Assembly: GCA_002479815.1 (NCBI GenBank)
Contig: DLPA01000056.1
Coordinates: forward strand, 1-22,101
From: a bacterium UBA7470
GTDB taxonomy: Bacteria; Pseudomonadota; Gammaproteobacteria; Burkholderiales; Burkholderiaceae_C
DNA: 22,101 nt
Direction: 5' to 3'
Made by a program: the position numbers and the translations under genes. This document shows, piece after piece, positions 7,825-15,115 of this stretch (the first letter of the stretch is position 1; every line of letters starts with the position of its first letter). The notes beneath the pieces were generated by a model that searched no databases, was not told the origin of the DNA, and was given only the letters and a program-made list of their open reading frames with translations.

Positions 7825-8505
7825 ATGATGACCCCTTCTTCCGCCCCCTCTTTCCGTTTTGGCTTGTGTCTCAGCCTCTTGCTGCTGGCCCTGACACATG
7901 AAGCATCGGCTCAAGCGGTGTATCGCATCGTGGGGCCTGATGGCAAAGTCACCTACTCCGATCGTCCACCCCCAGATGCCAAGAGCACCGTGACGCCAGC
8001 CAAACAGGTGAAGGCAGGCGACAACAGCAACAACGCCAGCAGCGGCGCTGCGTTGCCATTTGCCTTGCAACAGGTGGTCAACAAATACCCAGCCACGCTC
8101 TACACCACCAAAGAGTGCGACCCCTGCGGACTGGGGCGGGCCTTACTGACCCAGCGCGGTATCCCCTTCACTGAAAAAACCATCAACACACGCGAAGACC
8201 AAACCGCGTTCAAGCGCATCAGCGCCGATCAGTCCTTGCCATTGCTGGTGTTGGGGGGACAGCAAATCAAGGGGTATTCCGAAACCGATTGGCACAGCTA
8301 TCTGGATGCCGCCAACTACCCCAAGCAATCGGCCCTGCCACGCGGTTACCAGCAAGCTGCGGCTCAGCCGTTGGTGCCGTTGAAAACCGCTGCCGATGCT
8401 GCGCCCGTTGCCGTCCCAGATGCGCCCCCCACCAACGCGTCCTCTTTGCGTCCCATCCCCCCCCCACCACCTGCTGGCAGCAATCCCGCAGGGATTAAAT
8501 TTTGA
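7825..8505 (+). CDS. Secreted DUF4124-glutaredoxin-like protein
   Basis: The 226-residue product has four parts. A signal peptide covers about 1-29 (basic start, leucine-rich core, AxA before Gln30). A short DUF4124 domain follows (VYRIVGPDGKVTYSDRPP, about 32-49). A glutaredoxin/thioredoxin-like domain spans about 90-165, with the redox motif CDPC at 98-101 and a cis-proline loop SLP at 137-139. The last 55 residues are Pro/Ala-rich and probably disordered. The fold suggests a periplasmic thiol-disulfide or glutathione-linked activity; substrate and partner are unknown. An AGGA lies 6 nt before the ATG at 7825, which is preferred over an upstream in-frame start inside prlC. The gene stops 1 nt before a large palindromic element. 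Confidence 0.85.
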   Translation: MMTPSSAPSFRFGLCLSLLLLALTHEASAQAVYRIVGPDGKVTYSDRPPPDAKSTVTPAKQVKAGDNSNNASSGAALPFALQQVVNKYPATLYTTKECDPCGLGRALLTQRGIPFTEKTINTREDQTAFKRISADQSLPLLVLGGQQIKGYSETDWHSYLDAANYPKQSALPRGYQQAAAQPLVPLKTAADAAPVAVPDAPPTNASSLRPIPPPPPAGSNPAGIKF

Positions 8506-8506
8506 T

Positions 8507-8735
8507 AGTAAAAAAAGTGAGCTGCTCACGCAACGATTACCTTTGATCTGGCAAATTTAATCTATAAAATTAGCCCTAAAAATTAGAAAAATAGGCAAAA
8601 ACCCCGTGTTTCAGACCGAAAACGGGGTTTTTTAGTGACGCAGAGCCTATTTTTTTGATAAAAACTGCCAATTTTCCAGATTAAATCCGGCTGTAGTGCC
8701 TGTATTACTTGCGTGACCAGCTCACTTTTTTTACT
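8507..8735. repeat. 229-bp nested palindrome, possibly MITE-like
   Basis: The outer arms 8507-8533 and 8709-8735 are 27-bp inverted repeats with one mismatch. Inside them lie matching inner arms: 8555-8571 with 8670-8686 (ATTTAATCT, 2 nt, AAAATT), 8587-8596 with 8645-8654 (10 bp, AAAAATAGGC), and 8597-8607 with 8622-8632. The whole segment can fold back on itself with internal bulges. It is AT-richer than its neighbours and fills the gap between two convergent genes. It has no coding capacity and no clear target-site duplication. The left outer arm also contains a local palindrome, GTGAGC-T-GCTCAC (8517-8529). Confidence 0.85.
8597..8632. terminator. Bidirectional terminator between the glutaredoxin-like gene and ppx
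   Basis: An 11-bp stem, AAAAACCCCGT / ACGGGGTTTTT, is extended by TTTC/GAAA with one bulged G and closes a 5-nt loop. It is followed by six T's on the plus strand and a run of T's on the minus strand, so it can terminate both converging transcripts. It forms the core of the 229-bp palindrome. Confidence 0.9.
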
Positions 8736-8748
8736 CTACTTTTTAAGC

Positions 8749-10242
8749 TCAATCAAACTGATACGTCATGCGCCAGCCTACTTTTTGCCACGCCTGCGCT
8801 TCTTCTTGAATCAGCCATGCAGACTGGGGGTGGTGCTTGGCCCACACGCTGGGGGCTTGCAGGTGGATATGCCTGTTTTTGTGCCATTGCAAGGCAAGGG
8901 CTTGGTATTGGGGATCGCGTCTGGCGTGACACAACAAGACGGCCAGCCGCAGGCAACAGAGTTGTTTGACCAATAACTCATCGTTGTTCAGCCACAATTC
9001 CAATTTGCGCAGTTTGCCGCGCTGTCCCAGCACCAAGAGGCTCAAGCGTTGTAATTCGACCATCGAAAAGCCTGGGGCATCAACGTGTTCCAACACATAC
9101 GCACCGTGGTGGTGCGCATCTTCGTGCGAGATGTGAACGCCCAACTCGTGTAAGCGTGCCGCCCATTGCAGCTTGCACGAGTGACGCTCACGCTGGGCGT
9201 TTGGTGTGGCGATTTGAGTGAATAAGGCCGCCGCCACGGTGCTGACGCGGTGGGCTTGGACGGCATCGACCGAAAAGCGTTCGCTCAACCAACACACGGT
9301 GCGCTCGCGCACGTCAGACTCATCCGACTCTCGGGCCACCAAGTCGTACAGCGCACCTTGGCGCAAAGCGCCTTGCGCAGCCGTCAGGCTCTCAATGTTG
9401 AACAAGTCAAACACGGCCCGCAGCACACTCAGGCCGCCACCAATGACTTGACGGCGGTCGTCTTTGATGCCTTCCAGCTTGACCTGATCGGCGTGTTGTG
9501 CCTTGAGCAGACGATCGAGCAACCAATCTAAATGCTCGCGGGTGATGATGTCGTCCTGGGTTTTGCCGTTGGCCAAAAGTGCATCAGAAATCGCCCCCAC
9601 CGTACCGGAAGAGCCATACGCCACGTCCCATTGCTGACGGGGAAACAAATCCAGCGCCTCATCCAAGACGGCTTGCGCAGCAATTTCTGCGGTCTGAAAG
9701 GCTTCGGCAGTGAAGTGACCTTGCGGAAAATAGCGCTGTGACCATGCCACACTGCCCAACCGGAAAGAATCCATGGCTTGTGCTTGATAGCCTTGCCCTC
9801 TCATGATCTCAGTAGAACGACCACCGATATCGACCACCAATCGGCGTTCATTGGACTGCGGCAGCAAGCGTGTCACGCCTTGGTAAATCAAACGGGCTTC
9901 TTCTAAACCTGAGATGACTTCGATTGGAAAGCCCAGAATGGTTTGCGCTTTTTGAATGAAGACATCACGGTTCTTCGCTTCCCGTAACGTTTGTGTGGCG
10001 ACCGCGCGGATATGGGCACGCTCAAAGCCTTGCAATCGTTCCGCAAATCGGGCCAAACAATCCCATCCCCGCTGCATAGACACCTCACTGAGCATGCGGT
10101 CTGCATTCAAGCCCGCGCCTTGACGCACCATCTCTTTCAGGTACTCCACTCGGGCGATGTGTCCGTGGTCGTAACGCCCAATTTCCAAGCGAAAGCTGTT
10201 GGAACCGATGTCGATGGCAGCCAGTAAAGTACCGTTATTCAT
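8749..10242 (-). CDS. ppx: Exopolyphosphatase (Ppx/GppA family)
   Basis: It removes terminal phosphates from inorganic polyphosphate; some Ppx/GppA members also cleave pppGpp, and the sequence alone cannot separate these roles. From the preferred start the product has 497 residues. The ASKHA phosphate-binding loops are DIGSNSFRLEIG at 11-22 and VVDIGGRSTEI at about 136-146, with GLEEARLIYQGV around 112-123. A C-terminal HD-like region follows, with HELGVHISHEDAHHHGAY. I chose the ATG at 10242 because it places DIGSNS at residue 11, as in relatives. An upstream in-frame ATG at 10293 would add 17 residues; neither start has a strong Shine-Dalgarno. It is divergent from pstS, which ties polyphosphate turnover to the phosphate regulon. 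Confidence 0.93.
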   Translation of the reverse strand: MNNGTLLAAIDIGSNSFRLEIGRYDHGHIARVEYLKEMVRQGAGLNADRMLSEVSMQRGWDCLARFAERLQGFERAHIRAVATQTLREAKNRDVFIQKAQTILGFPIEVISGLEEARLIYQGVTRLLPQSNERRLVVDIGGRSTEIMRGQGYQAQAMDSFRLGSVAWSQRYFPQGHFTAEAFQTAEIAAQAVLDEALDLFPRQQWDVAYGSSGTVGAISDALLANGKTQDDIITREHLDWLLDRLLKAQHADQVKLEGIKDDRRQVIGGGLSVLRAVFDLFNIESLTAAQGALRQGALYDLVARESDESDVRERTVCWLSERFSVDAVQAHRVSTVAAALFTQIATPNAQRERHSCKLQWAARLHELGVHISHEDAHHHGAYVLEHVDAPGFSMVELQRLSLLVLGQRGKLRKLELWLNNDELLVKQLCCLRLAVLLCHARRDPQYQALALQWHKNRHIHLQAPSVWAKHHPQSAWLIQEEAQAWQKVGWRMTYQFD

Positions 10243-10380
10243 GAAAAAAGCACCGCGTTTTGCTTTGATTTTGGTCAATAAGTGGTGGAGCATAGCATCG
10301 CCAGTTGCACATTTGAAACCGATATTGGCTCAGAAAAGCGCGTGTGGCCTAGGGCCGACAGAGGCATTTTTTAAAAGAAA

Positions 10381-10414
10381 ATGTCACATTTCTGTCATAC
10401 AAACGCCCTATATT
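10381..10414 (+). promoter_or_regulatory. Pho box and -10 of the pst-pho operon promoter
   Basis: Two direct half-sites, ATGTCAC (10381-10387) and CTGTCAT (10392-10398), are separated by the 4-nt spacer ATTT. This is the architecture bound by a PhoB dimer. A TATATT -10 (10409-10414) begins 11 nt after the second half-site, the spacing at PhoB-activated promoters where the box replaces the -35. pstS starts 52 nt further on. The site lies in the 224-nt gap shared with divergent ppx, so PhoB could also affect ppx. Confidence 0.9.
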
Positions 10415-10430
10415 CAGCTCTATCTGAATA
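10411..10430 (+). promoter_or_regulatory. Inverted repeat at the pstS transcription start
   Basis: TATTCAG (10411-10417) and CTGAATA (10424-10430) are perfect 7-bp inverted repeats with a 6-nt gap. They overlap the -10 and the likely transcription start. This could be an operator or a 5' mRNA hairpin; no known regulator is recognised. Confidence 0.45.
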
Positions 10431-10466
10431 CATCTTCATTTTTCGCTTTTGCTAAAGGACTTCCCC

Positions 10467-11495
10467 ATGAAACGCCTGTTCTTGAAATCCGTCGCAGCAA
10501 CGGTGGCTGCATTTGCTTTTTCTGCACCTGCTTTAGCAGCAGACATCACGGGTGCAGGCGCCACCTTCCCCTTCCCCATTTACGCCAAGTGGGCTGAAGC
10601 CTACAAAAAAGAAACTGGGACGGGTTTGAACTATCAATCCATCGGGTCTTCGGGTGGCATTCGCCAAATTCGCGCCAAAACCGTGACTTTTGGTGCCACT
10701 GATGCACCTGTGAAAGGTGAAGACCTGGATAAAGATGGCATGGTGCAGTTCCCTGCCATCATCGGTGGTACCGTGCCCGTGTTCAATCTGGAGGGCATCA
10801 ACAATGGCGATCTGCGCGTCACTGGCCCCGTACTGGCAGAAATGTTCTTGGGCAAGATCAGCAAATGGAACGATCCCAAGCTGGTCGCACTTAACCCAGG
10901 CAAGAAGCTGCCGGATCAACTCATCACCATCATCCACCGTGCCGACGGGTCTGGCACCACCTTCAACTGGACAGATTATTTAAGCTCTGTCAGCAAAGAA
11001 TGGGCCGATACGGTCGGCAAAAACGCAGCAGTCAAATGGCCTGCACCTACGTCGGTAGGAGGTAAAGGCAACGAAGGTGTAGCTGCCAACGTCAGTCGCA
11101 CCAAAGGCGCACTGGGCTACGTGGAATACGCTTACGCCAAACGCAACAAAATTCCAGTCCTGGCGTTGGAAAACAAAGATGGCAAATTTGTCATGCCTGA
11201 CGACTTGACTTTCGCTGCGGCAGCAGCCAAAGCAGAGTGGTCCAAAGCTCCTGGCATGGGGATTTCTCTGGTCAGCCAACCGGGGGCAGAGTCTTATCCC
11301 GTCGTCACCGCTTCTTTCATCTTGATGTACAAAGAGCCTGCCAACAAAGCAGAGTCTGCCGAAGTATTGAAGTTTTTTGATTGGGCCTTTAAAAGCGGCA
11401 AAACCTTGGCCACTGACTTGGACTATGTGCCTCTGCCCGACAGCTTAACCAACGAGATTCGTAAGAGCGTGTGGTCGCAAATCAATACCAAATAA
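10467..11495 (+). CDS. pstS: Phosphate ABC transporter substrate-binding protein PstS
   Basis: PstS is the periplasmic high-affinity phosphate receptor of the Pst ABC transporter. The 342-residue precursor has a signal peptide of about 24 residues (MKRLFLKS, hydrophobic core, PALA then ADITGAG). The mature N-terminus ITGAGATFPFPIYAKWAEAY and the phosphate-contacting segments SIGSSGGIRQI, GATDAP and HRADGSGTTFNWTDYL are characteristic. An in-frame TTG lies 18 nt upstream, but the ATG at 10467 has an AAAGGA 7 nt before it and gives a proper signal peptide. It is the first gene of the operon, downstream of a Pho box. A hairpin follows in the gap before pstC, which may keep pstS mRNA more abundant than the rest. 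Confidence 0.97.
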   Translation: MKRLFLKSVAATVAAFAFSAPALAADITGAGATFPFPIYAKWAEAYKKETGTGLNYQSIGSSGGIRQIRAKTVTFGATDAPVKGEDLDKDGMVQFPAIIGGTVPVFNLEGINNGDLRVTGPVLAEMFLGKISKWNDPKLVALNPGKKLPDQLITIIHRADGSGTTFNWTDYLSSVSKEWADTVGKNAAVKWPAPTSVGGKGNEGVAANVSRTKGALGYVEYAYAKRNKIPVLALENKDGKFVMPDDLTFAAAAAKAEWSKAPGMGISLVSQPGAESYPVVTASFILMYKEPANKAESAEVLKFFDWAFKSGKTLATDLDYVPLPDSLTNEIRKSVWSQINTK

Positions 11496-11539
11496 CACCA
11501 CAGGCGACAGGCCTGCGCTGACCTAGCATCTGTTCACAC

Positions 11540-11570
11540 ACCACCTGCGGCCCGTTGTGTTGCGGGTGGT
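11540..11570 (+). other. Intergenic hairpin between pstS and pstC
   Basis: Positions 11540-11548 pair with 11562-11570 (ACCACCTGC / GCGGGTGGT, one G-U pair) around a 13-nt loop, and a pyrimidine-rich stretch follows. It lacks a strong T-run, so partial termination or 3' mRNA protection of pstS is more likely than full termination. Confidence 0.5.
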
Positions 11571-11619
11571 CTTCTCGTTGTTGTCACGCAGCAAGAGTAA
11601 CATTACTGGATTCATCATC

Positions 11620-12618
11620 ATGCCAGTCGCGCCACCCATGACCACACCCATTTCTGATTCTGTTGCCCCCAGCCCCAACATGGTCGCCATCGCTCGCAAA
11701 CAACGCTTGCAAGATGCGGTGTTCCACCGCGTCACACAGGCGTTTTCTTTGCTGGTGCTGCTTGCGCTGGCCGGCATCATCGTGTCCTTGTTCATCAATG
11801 CGTGGCCCACATTTGCAAAGTTTGGCGCTCGCTTTTTATGGTACGTTGAATGGGACATCGTGAACGAAGAATTCGGCGCGGCGATTGCCATTGTGGGTAC
11901 GATCGCCAGCACCGGCATCGCCATGTTGGTGGCGGTACCGCTGGCCTTTGGGATCGCTTTGTTTCTGACCGAAACCTGTCCCGTCTGGCTGCGCCGTCCT
12001 TTAGGCGTAGCGATTGAGTTGCTGGCCGCAGTGCCTTCCATTATTTATGGCATGTTTGGCCTGTTTGTCTTTGCACCCGTGTTTGCCGACTATATGCAGG
12101 TACCTTTGCAGTCGCTTTTAGGGGGAATGCCTTTCGTGGGCTGGATGTTTGGCGGGGCGACCAATGGCTTAGGCATTTTGGCCGCAGGCATCATTTTGGC
12201 CTTCATGGTCTTGCCTTTTATTGCAGCGGTGATGCGAGATGTGTTTGAAATCACGCCAGCAATTCTGCGCGAGTCGGCCTACGGTTTGGGCTGTACCACA
12301 TGGGAAGTCGTGCAAAAAGTAGTGCTGCCTTACACCCAAAAAGGTGTAATCGGTGGAGTCATGTTGGGCATGGGCCGCGCACTAGGAGAGACGATGGCCG
12401 TGACGTTTGTGATTGGCAATGCGAATCGAATGCCCAACTCCTTGTTCTCGCCGGGTACTTCTATCGCGTCGGTGTTGGCCAATGAATTTGGCGAGGCTGC
12501 TGATTTGCACTTCAACACCTTGTTTGCACTGGGTTTTCTGTTGTTCATCATCACCTTCATCGTCTTGGCACTTGCCAAATGGATGATTATTCGTGCCGAG
12601 CGTGCGCGTGGTACTTAG
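11620..12618 (+). CDS. pstC: Phosphate ABC transporter permease PstC
   Basis: This is one of the two inner-membrane channel subunits of the Pst transporter. The 332-residue product has a cytoplasmic N-terminus of about 40 residues, then about six hydrophobic helices. The binding-protein-dependent transport loop RESAYGLGCTTWEVVQKVVLP (about 217-237) is followed by GMGRALGETMAV, a PstC/PstA signature. The frame is open from a GTG at 11557, but I chose the ATG at 11620, which has a weak TGGA upstream and a family-like length; the ATG at 11638 is also possible. It lies 124 nt after pstS, a larger gap than elsewhere in the operon. Confidence 0.95.
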   Translation: MPVAPPMTTPISDSVAPSPNMVAIARKQRLQDAVFHRVTQAFSLLVLLALAGIIVSLFINAWPTFAKFGARFLWYVEWDIVNEEFGAAIAIVGTIASTGIAMLVAVPLAFGIALFLTETCPVWLRRPLGVAIELLAAVPSIIYGMFGLFVFAPVFADYMQVPLQSLLGGMPFVGWMFGGATNGLGILAAGIILAFMVLPFIAAVMRDVFEITPAILRESAYGLGCTTWEVVQKVVLPYTQKGVIGGVMLGMGRALGETMAVTFVIGNANRMPNSLFSPGTSIASVLANEFGEAADLHFNTLFALGFLLFIITFIVLALAKWMIIRAERARGT

Positions 12619-12670
12619 TGTGTGACGAACCAGCCTCCCATCAGCCGTTTTGATTTGCTAGGACACGTTT

Positions 12671-13528
12671 ATGCACGCCGCTTCTTCTCATTTGTATAAA
12701 AAACGCCGCTTCATCAACACCATCGGTTTGACCCTATCCATGGGTTCTATGGTGATCGGTTTACTGGCTTTGCTGTGGATTTTGTTGGTTCTGTTCGGTA
12801 ATGGGTTGGCTGCCCTCGACTTTGCCATTTTTACCAACGACACCCCAGCGCCTGGGTCTGACGGAGGCGGCCTGCGCAACGCCATCGTCGGCAGTCTGAT
12901 GATTGTGGGTTTGGCCGTCTTGGTTTCAACACCCGTGGGTATTTTGGCTGGGGTGTACTTAACGGAGTTTGGCGATACCAGCAAACTGGCAGGAATCACC
13001 CGCTTTATCACCGACATCATGCTGTCAGCGCCCTCCATCGTGTTGGGCTTGTTTGTGTATGCGATTGCGGTTGCCACAGTGGGCAACTTCTCGGGCTATG
13101 CGGGTTCTTTGGCATTGGCCTTGATTGCCATTCCTGTGGTCATGCGAACCACTGAAAATATGCTGCGCTTGGTGCCTGGCAGCTTGCGTGAAGCAGCTTT
13201 TGCTCTGGGCGCACCACGTTGGAAAGTGGCGACGATGGTGACACTGCGTGCCGCAAAAAGTGGGGTCATCACAGGCTTACTACTGGCGATTGCACGCATC
13301 AGTGGTGAAACCGCACCTTTGCTGTTCACTGCCTTGAACAACCAATTCTTCAGCACCAAAATGGACGCACCCATGGCGAACTTGCCAGTGGTCATTTTCC
13401 AATTTGCCATGAGTCCTTACGAAAACTGGATACGCTTGGCTTGGGCAGGTGCGTTGCTGATCACTTTGACCGTCTTGGTACTGAATATTTTGGCGCGGGT
13501 GTTCTTCCGCGAGAAAGTTTCAGGTTAA
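12671..13528 (+). CDS. pstA: Phosphate ABC transporter permease PstA
   Basis: This is the second channel subunit of the Pst transporter and the partner of PstC. The 285-residue product has about six membrane helices. The permease loop REAAFALGAPRWKVATMVTLR (about 172-193), which docks on PstB, is followed by the conserved AIARISGETAPLLFTALNN. The ATG at 12671 has an AGGA 7 nt upstream. It begins 52 nt after pstC and ends 51 nt before pstB. Length and motifs are ordinary for the family. Confidence 0.96.
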   Translation: MHAASSHLYKKRRFINTIGLTLSMGSMVIGLLALLWILLVLFGNGLAALDFAIFTNDTPAPGSDGGGLRNAIVGSLMIVGLAVLVSTPVGILAGVYLTEFGDTSKLAGITRFITDIMLSAPSIVLGLFVYAIAVATVGNFSGYAGSLALALIAIPVVMRTTENMLRLVPGSLREAAFALGAPRWKVATMVTLRAAKSGVITGLLLAIARISGETAPLLFTALNNQFFSTKMDAPMANLPVVIFQFAMSPYENWIRLAWAGALLITLTVLVLNILARVFFREKVSG

Positions 13529-13579
13529 GTGGCTTTTTGTAAGTACCACTTTCGTTCCGCATTCTTTTGATTGATTGAT

Positions 13580-14371
13580 ATGCCTAATTCTTCTCAAGCC
13601 CACGCTCAAACGAAGCTGACGAATGCAATTGAAATTCGTAAGCTTGATTTCTTCTACGGCAATTTCCAAGGTTTGAAAAAAGTCAATTTGGACATTCCAG
13701 AAAAGCGCGTGACGGCCTTCATCGGCCCTTCGGGGTGCGGAAAATCCACGCTCTTGCGAACACTGAACCGGATGTACAGCTTGTATCCGGGTCAACGTGC
13801 GGAAGGTGAAATTAATTTTTACGGTCAAAACATTCTTGATCCGAAACAAGACTTAAATCTGTTGCGCGCCCGTATCGGCATGGTGTTTCAAAAGCCCACG
13901 CCCTTCCCAATGACGATTTACGACAACATCGCCTTTGGTGTGCGTTTGTACGAAAATCTGAGCAAAAGCGACATGGACGACCGTGTGGAGTGGGCCTTAT
14001 CGAAGGCAGCACTGTGGAACGAAGTGAAAGATAAGTTGGGCAAAAACGGTCTGTCTCTTTCAGGGGGCCAACAGCAACGTTTGTGCATTGCCCGCAGCGT
14101 TGCGGTGAAACCATCGGTATTGTTGCTAGATGAACCCACGTCAGCCTTAGATCCCATCTCCACAGCCAAGGTCGAAGAGCTGGTGCACGAGTTAAAAGCC
14201 GACTACACCATCGCCATCGTGACTCACAACATGCAGCAGGCAGCGCGTTGCAGTGACTTTACCGCGTATATGTATTTGGGCGAACTCATTGAGGTTGGGG
14301 TCACCGAAGACCTGTTCTTCAAGCCCAAGCGCACAGAAACGGAAGATTACATCACTGGCCGTTTTGGTTAA
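13580..14371 (+). CDS. pstB: Phosphate ABC transporter ATP-binding protein PstB
   Basis: PstB is the cytoplasmic ATPase that drives phosphate import through PstCA. The 263-residue product has a complete ABC domain: Walker A GPSGCGKST at 49-57, Q-loop Gln104 in VFQKPTPFPMT, signature LSGGQQQR at 160-167, Walker B VLLLDEP at 180-186, and switch His216 in VTHNMQQ. The PTPFPMTIYDN segment and the C-terminal TEDYITGRFG are specific to PstB. The ATG at 13580 is preferred to a TTG 9 nt upstream; the Shine-Dalgarno is weak for both, so translation may be coupled to pstA. phoU begins 25 nt after the stop codon. Confidence 0.97.
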   Translation: MPNSSQAHAQTKLTNAIEIRKLDFFYGNFQGLKKVNLDIPEKRVTAFIGPSGCGKSTLLRTLNRMYSLYPGQRAEGEINFYGQNILDPKQDLNLLRARIGMVFQKPTPFPMTIYDNIAFGVRLYENLSKSDMDDRVEWALSKAALWNEVKDKLGKNGLSLSGGQQQRLCIARSVAVKPSVLLLDEPTSALDPISTAKVEELVHELKADYTIAIVTHNMQQAARCSDFTAYMYLGELIEVGVTEDLFFKPKRTETEDYITGRFG

Positions 14372-14396
14372 TCGTTTTTCATCAGGTTCACTCATC

Positions 14397-15086
14397 ATGG
14401 GCGATAAACATATTTCCAGTCAGTTCGATCATGAACTCAACAACATTTCCAGCAAAGTCATGGAAATGGGTGGTTTGGTAGAGGCGCAGCTGCGCCACGC
14501 CATCTACGCTTTTTACGAATTCAGCTCCGAAGTGGCTGACCAAGTGATCGAGCGCGAGGCCCAAGTCAATGCCCTAGAGGTAGAAATTGACCACGATGTT
14601 TCCTCCATCATCGGCCGCCGCCAGCCCACGGCCCGCGATTTACGCATGCTCTTGGCGATGCTGAAAATCACAGCGAACCTCGAACGTGCAGGCGATGAAG
14701 TGGCCCGTATTGCTCGCATGGTCAAGCTCATCATCGACAGCGGCGCAGCACGCACCTTGCCCAGCTCTGAGCTGCGCGTAGCGACCGAGCTGGCCTCGGG
14801 TCTGTTGCGTAAATCCTTGGATGCGTTTGCACGTCTGGACACGGAAACCGCACTGGTCATCATCAAGGAAGACAGTCATATTGACCAAGAATACGATGGC
14901 TTCTTGCGCAAACTCATCACGTACATCATGGAAGATGCACGGGTGATTTCACCCAGCCTGAACCTTTTGTTCCTTGCGAAAGCGATTGAACGGGTGGGCG
15001 ACCATGCCAAAAACATCGCTGAAAGCACCATTTATGTGGTCAAAGGCGAGGACGTGCGTCACACCAGCTTACCTACGACAACTTGA
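14397..15086 (+). CDS. phoU: Phosphate signalling complex protein PhoU
   Basis: PhoU is the cytoplasmic negative regulator that relays the state of the Pst transporter to PhoR and restrains phosphate uptake. The 229-residue product has the two tandem three-helix PhoU repeats. Each carries the acidic metal-cluster pattern: LEVEIDHDVSSIIGRRQPTARDLR with NLERAGDEVARIA in the first, and DSHIDQEYDGFLRKL with IERVGDHAKNIAE in the second. The frame is open further upstream into pstB, but the ATG at 14397 gives the typical MGDKHISSQFDHELNNI start. It sits between pstB and phoB and is evidently part of the same operon. Confidence 0.96.
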   Translation: MGDKHISSQFDHELNNISSKVMEMGGLVEAQLRHAIYAFYEFSSEVADQVIEREAQVNALEVEIDHDVSSIIGRRQPTARDLRMLLAMLKITANLERAGDEVARIARMVKLIIDSGAARTLPSSELRVATELASGLLRKSLDAFARLDTETALVIIKEDSHIDQEYDGFLRKLITYIMEDARVISPSLNLLFLAKAIERVGDHAKNIAESTIYVVKGEDVRHTSLPTTT

Positions 15087-15115
15087 CGACTTAAACGCGA
15101 TAAAACGATCACGCT

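Noticed and set aside
8507..8735. Target-site duplication (TA type) around the 229-bp palindrome.
   Set aside because: The left flank could supply TA but the right flank reads CTA after the arm and does not match in register, so transposition cannot be shown from the edges.
14253..14396. N-terminal extension of phoU into pstB.
   Set aside because: It overlaps the end of pstB out of frame, and PhoU family proteins begin at the MGDKHISSQF position.
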